DNA of 64,000 nucleotides from Rhodopirellula sp. (GTDB taxonomy: Bacteria; Planctomycetota; Planctomycetia; Pirellulales; Thermoguttaceae), in the NCBI GenBank assembly GCA_012728855.1, contig JAAYEH010000080.1:1-64000 (forward strand). Direction: 5' to 3'. Every line of letters begins with the position of its first letter. Positions within the stretch are counted from its first letter, which is position 1. Under the pieces are notes generated by a model. That model made no database searches. It saw only the letters and a list, made by a program, of their open reading frames with translations, and was not told the origin of the DNA. Below, piece after piece: positions 19,086 through 27,283 of the stretch. Both the position numbers and the translations under genes were made by a program.

Positions 19086-20516
19086 TCAGAAGTACAAGTC
19101 CCGCTCGTCGGTCTCTTCGATGCGGCGGAGCCGATCGATCAACTCCACTTTCCGCTGGCTGTCGGGCATCTTATCTATTTCCTTCCGGATCAGCGCCTTG
19201 CCGGCGGCGCAGGTCTCCTGGGAGCCGTAGTCGGTGAGATACTCCATCAAGGTCGACAGGGCGTTCGGCGTGCAGAGGTTCTGAATGAAGCCGGGGATGG
19301 CAAACTCCATAAAGTGCTCGCCGGTGCGGCCCAGGCGGTAGCAGGCGGTGCAGAAGCTGGGGATATAGCCGTCGGTCATCAGCTCGCGCATGACGGCGTC
19401 CAGCGGCCGGATGTCGCCCAGTTCGAACTGTTCGCGCTCGCGAGCCTGCGTCTGCGAATCGCCCGCTTCCGTGTAGCCGCCCAGCTCGATGCGGCTGCCG
19501 GCGTCGATCTGGGAAACCCCGAAGGCCATCACCTCGCGTCGCAACTGCGGAGGTTCGCGAGCCGTGAGGATCAGGCCCGTGTACGGCACCGAAAGCCGCA
19601 GGATCGCCACCAGCCGCTTGAACTCGTCGTCGCCGGTGAGGTGCGACTCGTCGAGATCGACTCCGCAGGCCGGCCGCAATCGCGGGAAACTGATCGTGTG
19701 CGGACCGACGTGGTAATGCTTCTGCAAGTGCAACGAATGGGCGACCAGGCCGAGCACCTCGAACCGCCAGTCGTAGAGTCCGAACAGGGCGCCGATGCCC
19801 ACATCGTCGAGCCCGGCCTCCATCGCCCGCGCCACTCCGTCCAGCCGCCAGAGATAGTCGCCCTTGCGAGTAGTGCCCGGGTGGACTTGCCCGTAGGTGG
19901 CGTGGTGATACGTTTCCTGAAAGATCTGGAACGTGCCGATTCCCGATTCTTTGACGGTCCGGTAGCCGGCATGGTCCAGCGGGGCGGCGTTGATGTTCAC
20001 GCGGCGGATGTTGCCGTTTCCCAATCGAATCGCGTAGACCTCGCGGACGCACTCGGCCATGTATGCGGGGCTGTAGCGGCGGTGCTCGCCGAAGACGAGG
20101 ATCAGCCGTTTGTGGCCCTTGGCCAAGAGCGCTTCCACCTGCCCGCGGATTTCGGCCGGCTCGAGCGTGCGGCGGACCACGTCGCGGTTGGAGCGGCGAA
20201 ACGCGCAGTACTGACAGTCGTTGGTACACTCGTTGCCGATGTACAAGGGCGCGAACAGCACGATGCGGTTGCCGTAGACGTCGCGTTTGAGCTGCCGGGC
20301 GGCGTCGAAGATCTCCTCGACCAACTCGGGCTGCTCGGCCGCCAGCAAGACGGCGGTCTCTTCCAGCGACAAAGGCTGCTTCGACATGCTCTTGGCGATC
20401 ACGTCGCGAACCTCGGCCGAGTCCACCTGGCGGGCCATGAGACTGTGCAGGAAATCCTCGTCGATGAAGTCGTAGCCGGCTTCGCTCAATCGATTGCTAT
20501 CGGTCACCCGGGACAT
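19086..20516 (-). CDS. hydG: [FeFe] hydrogenase H-cluster radical SAM maturase HydG
   Basis: The protein is 476 residues. It has the radical SAM CX3CX2C cluster (CTNDCQYC), GEHRRYSP, GIGTFQIFQETYHHATYG, and a C-terminal second-cluster motif (CTACYRLGRTGEHFME..FIQNLC) that holds the auxiliary 4Fe-4S cluster. HydG splits tyrosine to give p-cresol plus the CO and CN- ligands, loaded on iron as a synthon of the H-cluster. All expected cysteines are present, so it looks functional. It sits 7 bases after hydE and 14 before aspA, in one operon. ThiH is the nearest alternative, but the C-terminal cluster and the neighbours identify HydG. Confidence 0.95.
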   Translation of the reverse strand: MSRVTDSNRLSEAGYDFIDEDFLHSLMARQVDSAEVRDVIAKSMSKQPLSLEETAVLLAAEQPELVEEIFDAARQLKRDVYGNRIVLFAPLYIGNECTNDCQYCAFRRSNRDVVRRTLEPAEIRGQVEALLAKGHKRLILVFGEHRRYSPAYMAECVREVYAIRLGNGNIRRVNINAAPLDHAGYRTVKESGIGTFQIFQETYHHATYGQVHPGTTRKGDYLWRLDGVARAMEAGLDDVGIGALFGLYDWRFEVLGLVAHSLHLQKHYHVGPHTISFPRLRPACGVDLDESHLTGDDEFKRLVAILRLSVPYTGLILTAREPPQLRREVMAFGVSQIDAGSRIELGGYTEAGDSQTQAREREQFELGDIRPLDAVMRELMTDGYIPSFCTACYRLGRTGEHFMEFAIPGFIQNLCTPNALSTLMEYLTDYGSQETCAAGKALIRKEIDKMPDSQRKVELIDRLRRIEETDERDLYF

Positions 20517-20523
20517 ATTTCAC

Positions 20524-21714
20524 TCAATACTTCTCGACCGTGTCGTCCGTTCGCCGAAGCCGGTTGGGCGAGTCGCCTCGTCCGGCGCCAACCTCGCGAC
20601 CCAGGGATGCGATCCGTGCCTGAAGACACGTATGGCAGCCGTCGGCCGTTTCGCGGATGCAGGCCTTATTGGGATAGATTTCGTAATGAACGCGGTATTT
20701 CGGAGGCGTCAGGTTCGGCATGACCACATTGGCGCCGCGGACCAGTCCCAGTTCGCGGCCGTTGCGTTGGTTGACGGTCGCCAAGGCGGTCGTGCTGGGG
20801 ATGTTCGCTTTGGGGCAGACGAGTCTCGCCAGCGAAATCACCTTGTACGTCATCAACTCGTTGCTGGGAACCTGATCGTCGGCAGGAAGCAGCGGGCAGA
20901 ATTCCGGATCGCCCAGCGGAGTGTCCGGGTGCATCAAATACGGCCCGACGCCGATCATGTCCAGGTCCAATTCGCCGAACAACTCGATGTCTTTCGCCAG
21001 ATCGTCGTAACTCTGGCCGGGAATGCCGATCATCACCCCGCTGCCCACTTCGAAGCCCAAGCCGCGCAACCGGCGCAAGATCGACAGCCGGTCCGATTGC
21101 GTGCCGGGCCGCGGCGGGTGGATCCGCTCGTAGAGCGCAGGGTTCGACGTTTCGAAGCGGAGGAGGTAGCGATCGGCGCCGGCTTCGCGCCAGCGGACCA
21201 GATCTTCATCGCTACGTTCGCCGAGGCTCAGCGTCACCGCCAGCGACGTCTCCGACTTGGAGCCTATCCCAAAATCGCCGGGGACTGGCTCATTCTGCGG
21301 AGTCTTCGGAGCAAAATGTGCCTGTCCCCTTCTCCCGACGCGGTTTTGGGATAGGCTCTTCATCCGCCGGATCAGGTCCGCCATCCAATCGCCGCCGATG
21401 CCCGGATCCTCGCCCGACTGCAACACGACGGTTCCGTAACCGAAGGCGACCGCCTGGCGAGCGCAATCCATTACTTCCTCGCCCGTCATCCGGTAGCGGG
21501 TCACACCCTGGTTCGGCGCCCGCAGGCCGCAATAGGCGCAGAGCCGAATGCAGTAGTTCGACAGTTCGATAAGCCCTCGCAGGTGGACGTCGCCACCCAC
21601 GTTCTGCTGCCGGGTGTTGTCCGCCGCCTGCCAAAGGTCGGCCAGCCGGGCTTCGTCGGTCTCACGAAGCCAGCGGACGATCTCGTCGCGGGTTAAATGC
21701 ATGGGCGTGAGCAT
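20524..21714 (-). CDS. hydE: [FeFe] hydrogenase H-cluster radical SAM maturase HydE with 34-residue insert
   Basis: The protein is 396 residues; typical HydE is about 350. The radical SAM motif is CIRLCAYC, followed by GLRAPNQGVTRYRMTGEEV, VVLQSGEDPGIGGDW, VTLSLGER, LRFETSNPALYERIHP and GPYLMHPDTPLG, all in HydE order. HydE works with HydG and HydF to build the azadithiolate-bridged diiron subcluster. Residues 120-153 are not HydE sequence: they are an in-frame translation of a 102-bp palindromic element (21256-21357) placed between MADLIRRMK and SETSLAVTLSLGER. The insert lies in the surface helix between the second and third barrel strands, so activity may be retained. First gene of hydE-hydG-aspA. 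Confidence 0.93.
   Translation of the reverse strand: MLTPMHLTRDEIVRWLRETDEARLADLWQAADNTRQQNVGGDVHLRGLIELSNYCIRLCAYCGLRAPNQGVTRYRMTGEEVMDCARQAVAFGYGTVVLQSGEDPGIGGDWMADLIRRMKSLSQNRVGRRGQAHFAPKTPQNEPVPGDFGIGSKSETSLAVTLSLGERSDEDLVRWREAGADRYLLRFETSNPALYERIHPPRPGTQSDRLSILRRLRGLGFEVGSGVMIGIPGQSYDDLAKDIELFGELDLDMIGVGPYLMHPDTPLGDPEFCPLLPADDQVPSNELMTYKVISLARLVCPKANIPSTTALATVNQRNGRELGLVRGANVVMPNLTPPKYRVHYEIYPNKACIRETADGCHTCLQARIASLGREVGAGRGDSPNRLRRTDDTVEKY
21256..21360. mobile_element. palindromic element copy A, inserted in frame in hydE
   Basis: Inverted ends AGCCTATCCCAAAA (21261-21274) and TTTTGGGATAGGCT (21344-21357) flank a centre with GGGGACTGGCTC and GTGCCTGTCCCC. A 3-base CTT lies on both sides (21256-21258 and 21358-21360), consistent with a target duplication. 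Counted with one copy of CTT, the insertion is 102 bases, exactly 34 codons, with no stop in the hydE frame. Related copies lie at 12.5, 25.7 and 31.6 kb. Confidence 0.8.
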
Positions 21715-22117
21715 GGCAGGCCAGACTGGGCTGGGGGGCCGATTGTCGGGGGCGCGACGTAAACATAAACCCGTCGCTTACAGGGGATTATACGCAGGCG
21801 GACAATCGAGAGATCACGAATCCACCTCCCTCGGCAGGGGTGGTCTTGCGGTCAATTCGCTTTCCTCCCGCCCGCACAAGCGGGGAGTGTGCCGGCGGAA
21901 TCCACGGAAGCCGGCCCTCCCCGTGTCGCCGGATTTTCATAAGATAACATCATATTACCGCTTCAACCAGGACAGGCTGTTTTGGTGCCGTCGAGCGGTT
22001 GACAGACTGCGGCCGGACGGATACACACAGCCGAGCGGCCTTTACCAGCGAAGACAAACCTTCCGCCCTCCCGGCGGTGCGAGAACGAGAATTCTTGAAC
22101 GTGCGAGGAAGCCCCCG

Positions 22118-23173
22118 ATGCCCGAAAAACGTGACTACTTGAGAGAGACCATCGAGCACATCGACATCAGCAAGTACAATACGGTGCCGCTGGTGGAAGC
22201 GATGAGGCGGATGGCGTACAGCTCTCGCGACCTCGCCCGCGCCGCCGATATCTACGACCGCATGGTCCAGGATACGGATTGCGGAATCATCTTGTGTCTC
22301 GCGGGGTCATTGATCAGCGCGGGACTGAAGAAGGTCTTCGCCGACCTGGTACGCTTGAACATGGTCGACATCATCGTCTCGACCGGCGCCAACATCGTGG
22401 ATCAGGATTTCTTCGAAGCCCTGGGATACCGCCACTACCTTGCCGACGATCTGGTAAAGACGGGGGTGAAGGACGCCGAGTTGCGGGAACTGCACATCGA
22501 CCGGATTTACGATACCTTGATCGACGAGGATGAACTGCGGATCTGCGACGACACCACTCGCCAGATCGCCGACCAGTTGGAGCCGCGACCGTACTCCTCT
22601 CGCGAGTTCATCCGGGCGATGGGCGGTTACCTGCACGGCCAGAAGAAGAAACCAGCCGATTCGATCGTCTACGAGTCGTACAAGGCCGGTGTGCCGATCT
22701 TCTGCCCCGCCTTCAGCGATTGCTCGGCGGGTTTCGGGCTGGTGGCCCATCAGGCCGGCCGCGGCGATGCGCCCAAGGTGACGCTCGACAGTGCCAAGGA
22801 CTTCCTGGAGTTGACGCAACTGAAAATCAAGTCGCGGCATACCGGTCTGTTCATGGTTGGCGGCGGTGTGCCGAAGAATTTCGCCCAGGACGTAGTGGTT
22901 TCCGCCGAGATTCTCGGCGCCGACGTCCCCATGCACCAATACGCCGTCCAGATCACCGTGGCCGACGTTCGCGACGGGGCGCTCTCCAGCAGCACGCTGC
23001 ACGAGGCGAGCAGTTGGGGCAAGGTCGATACGGTCTTCGAGCAGATGGTCTACAGCGAGGCGACCTTGGCGGTGCCGTTGATCGCCGGTTATTCTTTCCA
23101 CCGCGGCCATTGGCAAAACCGCAACCGCCGTGAATTTCACCGGCTGCTGGAAACCGGTGGCGCGGAGGGATGA
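22118..23173 (+). CDS. deoxyhypusine synthase-like protein
   Basis: The protein is 351 residues from the ATG after CGAGGAAGC; the 168-codon upstream extension has no coding character. It matches the deoxyhypusine synthase fold: CLAGSLISAGLKKVFADLV, VDIIVSTGANIVDQDFFEALG, PADSIVYESYKAGVPIFCPAFSD, QYAVQITVADVRDGALS, and ASSWGKVD with the catalytic Lys at 302, followed by ATLAVPLIAGY. In archaea and eukaryotes the enzyme transfers an aminobutyl group from spermidine to eIF5A. Bacteria lack eIF5A, and bacterial homologues are thought to act in polyamine metabolism (for example homospermidine or carboxyaminopropylagmatine synthesis), so the exact reaction is open. It is transcribed divergently from hydE. 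Confidence 0.85.
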   Translation: MPEKRDYLRETIEHIDISKYNTVPLVEAMRRMAYSSRDLARAADIYDRMVQDTDCGIILCLAGSLISAGLKKVFADLVRLNMVDIIVSTGANIVDQDFFEALGYRHYLADDLVKTGVKDAELRELHIDRIYDTLIDEDELRICDDTTRQIADQLEPRPYSSREFIRAMGGYLHGQKKKPADSIVYESYKAGVPIFCPAFSDCSAGFGLVAHQAGRGDAPKVTLDSAKDFLELTQLKIKSRHTGLFMVGGGVPKNFAQDVVVSAEILGADVPMHQYAVQITVADVRDGALSSSTLHEASSWGKVDTVFEQMVYSEATLAVPLIAGYSFHRGHWQNRNRREFHRLLETGGAEG

Positions 23174-23320
23174 ACTGGTCTGCAATGTCGCCGTTTTCCA
23201 TGCCGGCAGTGTGAAAGGGACGCGGTGGCGAAGCGCCCAAACCTGTTGAGGATCTTACTTCCTCTCCCGATCGACAATCGATCGTGCCCAGTCGGCAGAC
23301 GCTGGCCACCACGCAACAGG

Positions 23321-24670
23321 TCAACCTCTACCCAATGGGCCGGCCCGTTTGAGTTCCTCCAGCATCGAGATCACCTCGTCTACGATCCGTTCGCCTGTGC
23401 CCGGCTCGGCGTAGCTGTGCAGTCCGGTCCAAACCTGGTAGCCGCCAAGTTGATGGGCCTCGCGATCCGGCAGGTAGCCGATCCAGTCGTTGGATAGTTC
23501 GACGACGACCGTGGAGGCAAAGGGCGACCGCTTCTTGATTTCCAGCCCGAACTTCGTAAAGAACTCGGCAGGCACGGCCGCCAGGGCGACGTCACCAATC
23601 TGCAGTACCTGGAGCCACGTAATCCGCTCGTCGCCCTGCTGCGATGCCAACTCTTTGCGCATTTTTCGAAAGATCTCGATGATCGGTTCGGCGCTCCGTC
23701 CGAGTCGCTTGTTGCAGTAATCGCCGACCGCCTTCTCTTCGGCTGCCTCATCAAACGTCCGAACCCTGAACGTGAAGGGCCGCTTCATGGCCGCCAGCCT
23801 GTCCACGTTTCGTGGCTGGGCCTCGGCGAACGTCTTCAGGACGGCCTGTTTAATGCGGGCGAACGACTCGCGAGGGGGTAAATAGTTGTGCGTCGAGCCG
23901 CTCGCTCCCTCCAAGAATGCCGCGGTGCCTCCCAGTTCCTTCTCCAGATCCTGGGCGACCAGCCCATAGAAAGCCGGAGAACGTTTTGACGAATCCAGAG
24001 CGCCGATGGTGTGGGTCGAGTGCCCGTAGAGGAGGGCCTGCAATTGGCCGCCCGGGCTGCGAAAGGCCAGGACCGGCAGGTCGGGGTCGAACGGGCCGCT
24101 GGGACCGACCGCGTCGTCCCGCGGCCCCGTCCAGTAGATGGTTCCATCCGCCAGGCGAAGACGGCTGTTGATGCCGACCGTCCCTTCCTGCCCGAGTTGG
24201 AACGTGAACAGGCTGTCGGCCAATCGCTCCTTGGCCGCGGCCACGGCCTTGACAATTCCCTCCTGCATGCGCCGGCAGAACGTCTCGTCGCGGCCGTAAC
24301 CGTGGACGCGGATCGTGCTGGGCGCGTGGTGGGTGTGTGTCGTGTGTACCAGGACATTCGCCGCCGGAATCCCGCACGATTCCTCGATCTCGGCAACCAC
24401 CGGATCGACCAGATCGCGGGTCAACATGAGCACGTCGCAGGAGACGATCGCCAGGCAGGCCGAGCTGGGCTTCTCCAGGACAAAAGCGGTCGCTCGCAGT
24501 TCCCCTTCCTGCCCTTTCACGAACCGGGCGAGAATCCCCCCGGCGATCGGCATCGAGTCGTCCGCTTCCAAAGCGACTGACGCGGCACCAACCCGCAAGG
24601 CAGCCACCGTGGCGGCGTTTCCTGCGGAGAAGAACATGATTGCTGCCAGCAACGCAATGAGTCTGGTCAT
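23321..24670 (-). CDS. secreted neutral/alkaline ceramidase N-terminal-like protein
   Basis: The protein is 449 residues. A Sec leader (LIALLAAIMFFSAGNAA) is followed by a domain like the N-terminal half of neutral ceramidases: VGAASVALEADDSMPIAGGILAR, LAIVSCDVLMLTRDL, VLVHTTHTHHAPSTIR (Zn-binding His cluster), LLYGHSTHTIGALDS and LEGASGSTHNYLPP. The C-terminal end LSNDWIGYLPDREAHQLGGYQVW is also shared with a paralogue at 47126. True ceramidases are longer and have a C-terminal Ig-like domain. These short planctomycete members may act on other amides or esters, so the substrate is inferred only by family. Confidence 0.8.
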   Translation of the reverse strand: MTRLIALLAAIMFFSAGNAATVAALRVGAASVALEADDSMPIAGGILARFVKGQEGELRATAFVLEKPSSACLAIVSCDVLMLTRDLVDPVVAEIEESCGIPAANVLVHTTHTHHAPSTIRVHGYGRDETFCRRMQEGIVKAVAAAKERLADSLFTFQLGQEGTVGINSRLRLADGTIYWTGPRDDAVGPSGPFDPDLPVLAFRSPGGQLQALLYGHSTHTIGALDSSKRSPAFYGLVAQDLEKELGGTAAFLEGASGSTHNYLPPRESFARIKQAVLKTFAEAQPRNVDRLAAMKRPFTFRVRTFDEAAEEKAVGDYCNKRLGRSAEPIIEIFRKMRKELASQQGDERITWLQVLQIGDVALAAVPAEFFTKFGLEIKKRSPFASTVVVELSNDWIGYLPDREAHQLGGYQVWTGLHSYAEPGTGERIVDEVISMLEELKRAGPLGRG

Positions 24671-24825
24671 GGTATTCGACTCCTGAATGAGAGGCCCAGG
24701 TTTAAAGCACAGCCCCGCTCCTGTTTATGATCTTAATCCTCTTCGGCCGCAATCAAAAGCCAGTCCGGATTGCGACCGGGCAAACTCTGTGAGTGGCATT
24801 GTGGAGGGCTTCAACAACCGATTGA

Positions 24826-24990
24826 GACTATCCTCAATCGCTGCGAAAGAGCGTACAACGAGGCCGTTCCTTCGGTACTCCGGACTGGGAGAAACGGATT
24901 GCCAAACATTTGGGCTTGGAATCGGCCCATCGTCCCACCGGCCGGCCAAGGAAGGCCGGCAATCGCGAAGATGTCTCCGGTGCAAGAGGT
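24826..24990 (+). pseudogene. C-terminal remnant of an IS200-like (RAYT) transposase
   Basis: One frame opens directly after a stop at 24823-24825 and reads LRKSVQRGRSFGTPDWEKR followed by IAKHLGLESAHRPTGRPRK. An LRRSVxRGxPFG segment, then LGLExTxRPxGRPRK, is the characteristic C-terminal end of REP-associated tyrosine transposases. The catalytic HUH and Tyr region is missing. The rest of the gap from 24671 to 25215 holds no gene that I can support. Confidence 0.6.
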
Positions 24991-25215
24991 TGCAGAATAC
25001 TGTGGAATCATCTATTGTACCAGTATCCAAACTGTCTCGCTTTCCTCCTCGCTGGAGCTATCTCCGATCAAGATCAAGAGACTCGGCAGACAGATGCAGT
25101 TTGCGGGCAGGCCGAGTCTCACCCTGTACCTGCGGGTCTTTTGGCTCGCCTGGGATGGGAGTTTGATCGACGATGACGACTGGTGCTCTGGTATTGGATT
25201 AGGATGGAGCCTCCT

Positions 25216-25686
25216 ATGGTCGAGAGGAACGATTCAACGCATGAGCGACGGTTCTGGTTGGTTCTTGTCTGCCTGCTTGTGGCGCCGACCGTCGCGCTGA
25301 TTCTGCTGCCGGCGCTTGGGCAGTCGCCGGGGTTCCTGTATTTGCGGCAATTCGCCATTGGTGGATTGATCGCGATCGGGGTTGGGGCGACCATCGTGAG
25401 CATGGGACGCCCGGTCGAATACGCCGAGACCGCAGACCCGCAACTCATCGCCAAGATGGCCGACCCGGCCAAGCTGTATCGAAGTCAAAGAATAACGGCA
25501 TTCGCGATCGGGTTGGGAGGGCTTTGCCCGATCATGGTGTATGCCGCATCGGTGGGTCAATTCGCTGAGTTCGGCGGTTTTCTGATTGCTCCCTTGGTCC
25601 TCATCGGGCCGGGTCTCTGGATACGCGAAGTCGTTTGGGGGCATCCAACGCAGCCGAACGCCGACCAAGAAAAAGACTCTCCGTGA
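25216..25686 (+). CDS. small integral membrane protein, unknown function
   Basis: The protein is about 156 residues. The ATG at 25216 is chosen because AGGATGGAG lies 6 bases ahead; 25183 and 25204 are weaker alternatives. Four hydrophobic segments can be seen: FWLVLVCLLVAPTVALILLP, FAIGGLIAIGVGATIVSM, ITAFAIGLGGLCPIMVYAA and GFLIAPLVLIGPGLWI. A soluble linker lies between the second and third (ETADPQLIAKMADPAKLYRS). The tail is short and polar. I do not recognise the family. It is followed 4 bases after its stop by a palindrome-rich stretch. Confidence 0.6.
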   Translation: MVERNDSTHERRFWLVLVCLLVAPTVALILLPALGQSPGFLYLRQFAIGGLIAIGVGATIVSMGRPVEYAETADPQLIAKMADPAKLYRSQRITAFAIGLGGLCPIMVYAASVGQFAEFGGFLIAPLVLIGPGLWIREVVWGHPTQPNADQEKDSP

Positions 25687-25689
25687 ATA

Positions 25690-25812
25690 TTCAAACTGTA
25701 AACGGAATTGGAGAAAGGACTGGCATCGAGCGTGGTTTTGGCCCGGAACTGCCGAGGAAACGCCGACCACTCGGCGCCTGCCCCCTTTTCAACTCCGTTT
25801 AGAGTTTGAGTA
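25690..25812 (+). repeat. palindromic element, copy C
   Basis: The left arm AAACTGTAAACGGAATTGG (25690 onward) pairs imperfectly with CAACTCCGTTTAGAGTTT at about 25795-25812. Inside the arms are AAAGGACTGGC and GCGCCTGCCCCC, the same core layout as in the hydE insert. It lies directly behind the membrane protein gene and could act as its RNA end. Confidence 0.5.
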
Positions 25813-25959
25813 CCGTAGCTGTTCCCTAATGGGCTGCGGCCATTCGGGTACTTGCGAGTTGAGGTATTGCGTGATCCGCCGTCTTTTCCCACAATCCAGC
25901 ATTCCAACATTCCATTTACTCCACCACTCCAACCGCCGTTCTGGTTGCGGCTCAGTAGC

Positions 25960-26024
25960 AGCAGCCCGGCTGCTTCGGAGCAGCCGGGCTGTTCATGGGT
26001 CTGGCGTCGAGCAGCCGGGCTGCT
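25960..26024. repeat. cluster of three AGCAGCC(C/G)GGCTGCT palindromes
   Basis: AGCAGCCCGGCTGCT at 25960-25974 is followed by the opposite-strand form at 25979-25991 (last two bases diverged) and again at 26010-26024. Each unit is a 7+1+7 palindrome and neighbouring units can pair with each other. The cluster ends 63 bases before the pepP-like gene. The same unit occurs twice upstream of nadA. Confidence 0.65.
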
Positions 26025-26087
26025 TGCACGATCGCTCTGCGCCGCGTTAGGCTGGATGGTTTGGCGGTTTTTCCCCGGAGCCAACCG

Positions 26088-27182
26088 ATGACGAGCCAAC
26101 CTCCGTTGCGGCGCGACCGACTTCGCCGAGCCCTCCACAAGCCCGCAGCCGACGCCATCCTGGTCACCAATTTCACCAATGTGACCTACCTGAGCGGATT
26201 CACCGGCGATGACAGCTTCTTGTTGGTTCGCAACGATGGCGAACTGCTCATCAGCGACCCCAGATACACCACCCAGTTGGGCGAGGAATGCCCCGGGGTG
26301 GAGTTGTTGATACGCAAGCCGGGCGTACAGATGCTGCAGGCCGTGGTCAAAACGCTCAAGTCGGCGAAAATCCGACGACTGGCCATCGAAGGGGACTCGA
26401 TGACGGTCGCCCTGCGTGAAAAGATCGCCGCGGAACTGCCTAAACTCGATATCGTGACCACCTCCGGTCTGGTCGAGCGTCTGCGACGGACGAAGGATCG
26501 CTACGAAATCGAGGCGATGCGGCAAGCCGCCCGCTACGCCGAAAAATCCTTCGCGGCGATCCGCGCAGCGTTGCAACCCGAGCAGACCGAGCGCGAGGTT
26601 GCCAACGAGTTGGAACACCAGATGCGGCGGTTTGGCGCTCGCGGAGCGGCTTTCCCGAGCATCGTGGCGACCGGGCCACGAGCGGCCCTGCCCCACGCCA
26701 CCGCCACCGACCGTACGATCGGTTCCAGCGGCTTCGTCCTCATCGATTGGGGGGCCAATGGGGGGCTGTATTGCAGCGACTTGACGCGCGTTCTTGTCAC
26801 AGGTAAAATTTCGCCCAAACTCGAACGCATCTATAGAGTTGTGTTGAAAGCGCAACTCAAGGCGATCGCCGCGATTCGCCCCGGAGTTGTGGCTGCGGAT
26901 GTGGATCGTGTGGCGCGTGACGTGATTGGCGACGCCGGTTTCGGGCGGTACTTCGGGCATGGCCTGGGGCATGGACTTGGTCTGGAGGTGCATGAAGCAC
27001 CTCGGCTGGCGGTGAACCAGAAGACGGTGCTGAAACCGGGAATGGTCGTGACCGTCGAGCCAGGGATTTACCTTCCTGGCTGGGGTGGGGTACGTATTGA
27101 AGATGACGTTCTGGTGACGCGAACGGGCCACGAAGTCCTGACGGCCGTGCCGAAACAATTCGAAGAAGTTCTCGTCCGCTGA
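26088..27182 (+). CDS. Xaa-Pro aminopeptidase-like M24 metallopeptidase
   Basis: The protein is 364 residues. An N-terminal creatinase-type domain (about 1-130: ILVTNFTNVTYLSGFTGDDSFLLV) is followed by the pita-bread M24 domain. Metal ligands are visible in LIDWGANGGLYCSDLTRV (two Asp), HGLGHGLGLEVHEAPRL (His), VTVEPGIYLPG (Glu) and GGVRIEDDVLVT (Glu). It would remove N-terminal residues preceding proline in the cytoplasm. The start is the ATG after CCGGAGCC, and the in-frame extension to 25995 runs through repeat DNA. Next gene downstream is accB, 101 bases away. Confidence 0.9.
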   Translation: MTSQPPLRRDRLRRALHKPAADAILVTNFTNVTYLSGFTGDDSFLLVRNDGELLISDPRYTTQLGEECPGVELLIRKPGVQMLQAVVKTLKSAKIRRLAIEGDSMTVALREKIAAELPKLDIVTTSGLVERLRRTKDRYEIEAMRQAARYAEKSFAAIRAALQPEQTEREVANELEHQMRRFGARGAAFPSIVATGPRAALPHATATDRTIGSSGFVLIDWGANGGLYCSDLTRVLVTGKISPKLERIYRVVLKAQLKAIAAIRPGVVAADVDRVARDVIGDAGFGRYFGHGLGHGLGLEVHEAPRLAVNQKTVLKPGMVVTVEPGIYLPGWGGVRIEDDVLVTRTGHEVLTAVPKQFEEVLVR

Positions 27183-27283
27183 GGAACCGCAAAAAACAAG
27201 GTGCCTGTGCCCTGCCCGTGCTTTCCCAAGCCGCCTCTTCGCGGCGCTCGAGTCGTGCGAAGGTCCCTACCGGGAGTGCTTTT

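Noticed and set aside
24780-24830. SGIVEGFNN reading that resembles part of ISL3-family transposases
   Set aside because: Only nine residues agree and the sequence after them does not follow the ISL3 pattern. The overlapping other frame gives a longer and better match to the RAYT C-terminal end.
25557-27158. Minus-strand open frame of 533 codons over the M24 peptidase gene
   Set aside because: Shadow of the peptidase gene, which has all five metal ligands; the antisense product has no recognisable feature. The same holds for the long antisense frames at 28870-30384, 31552-33138 and 52505-54328.
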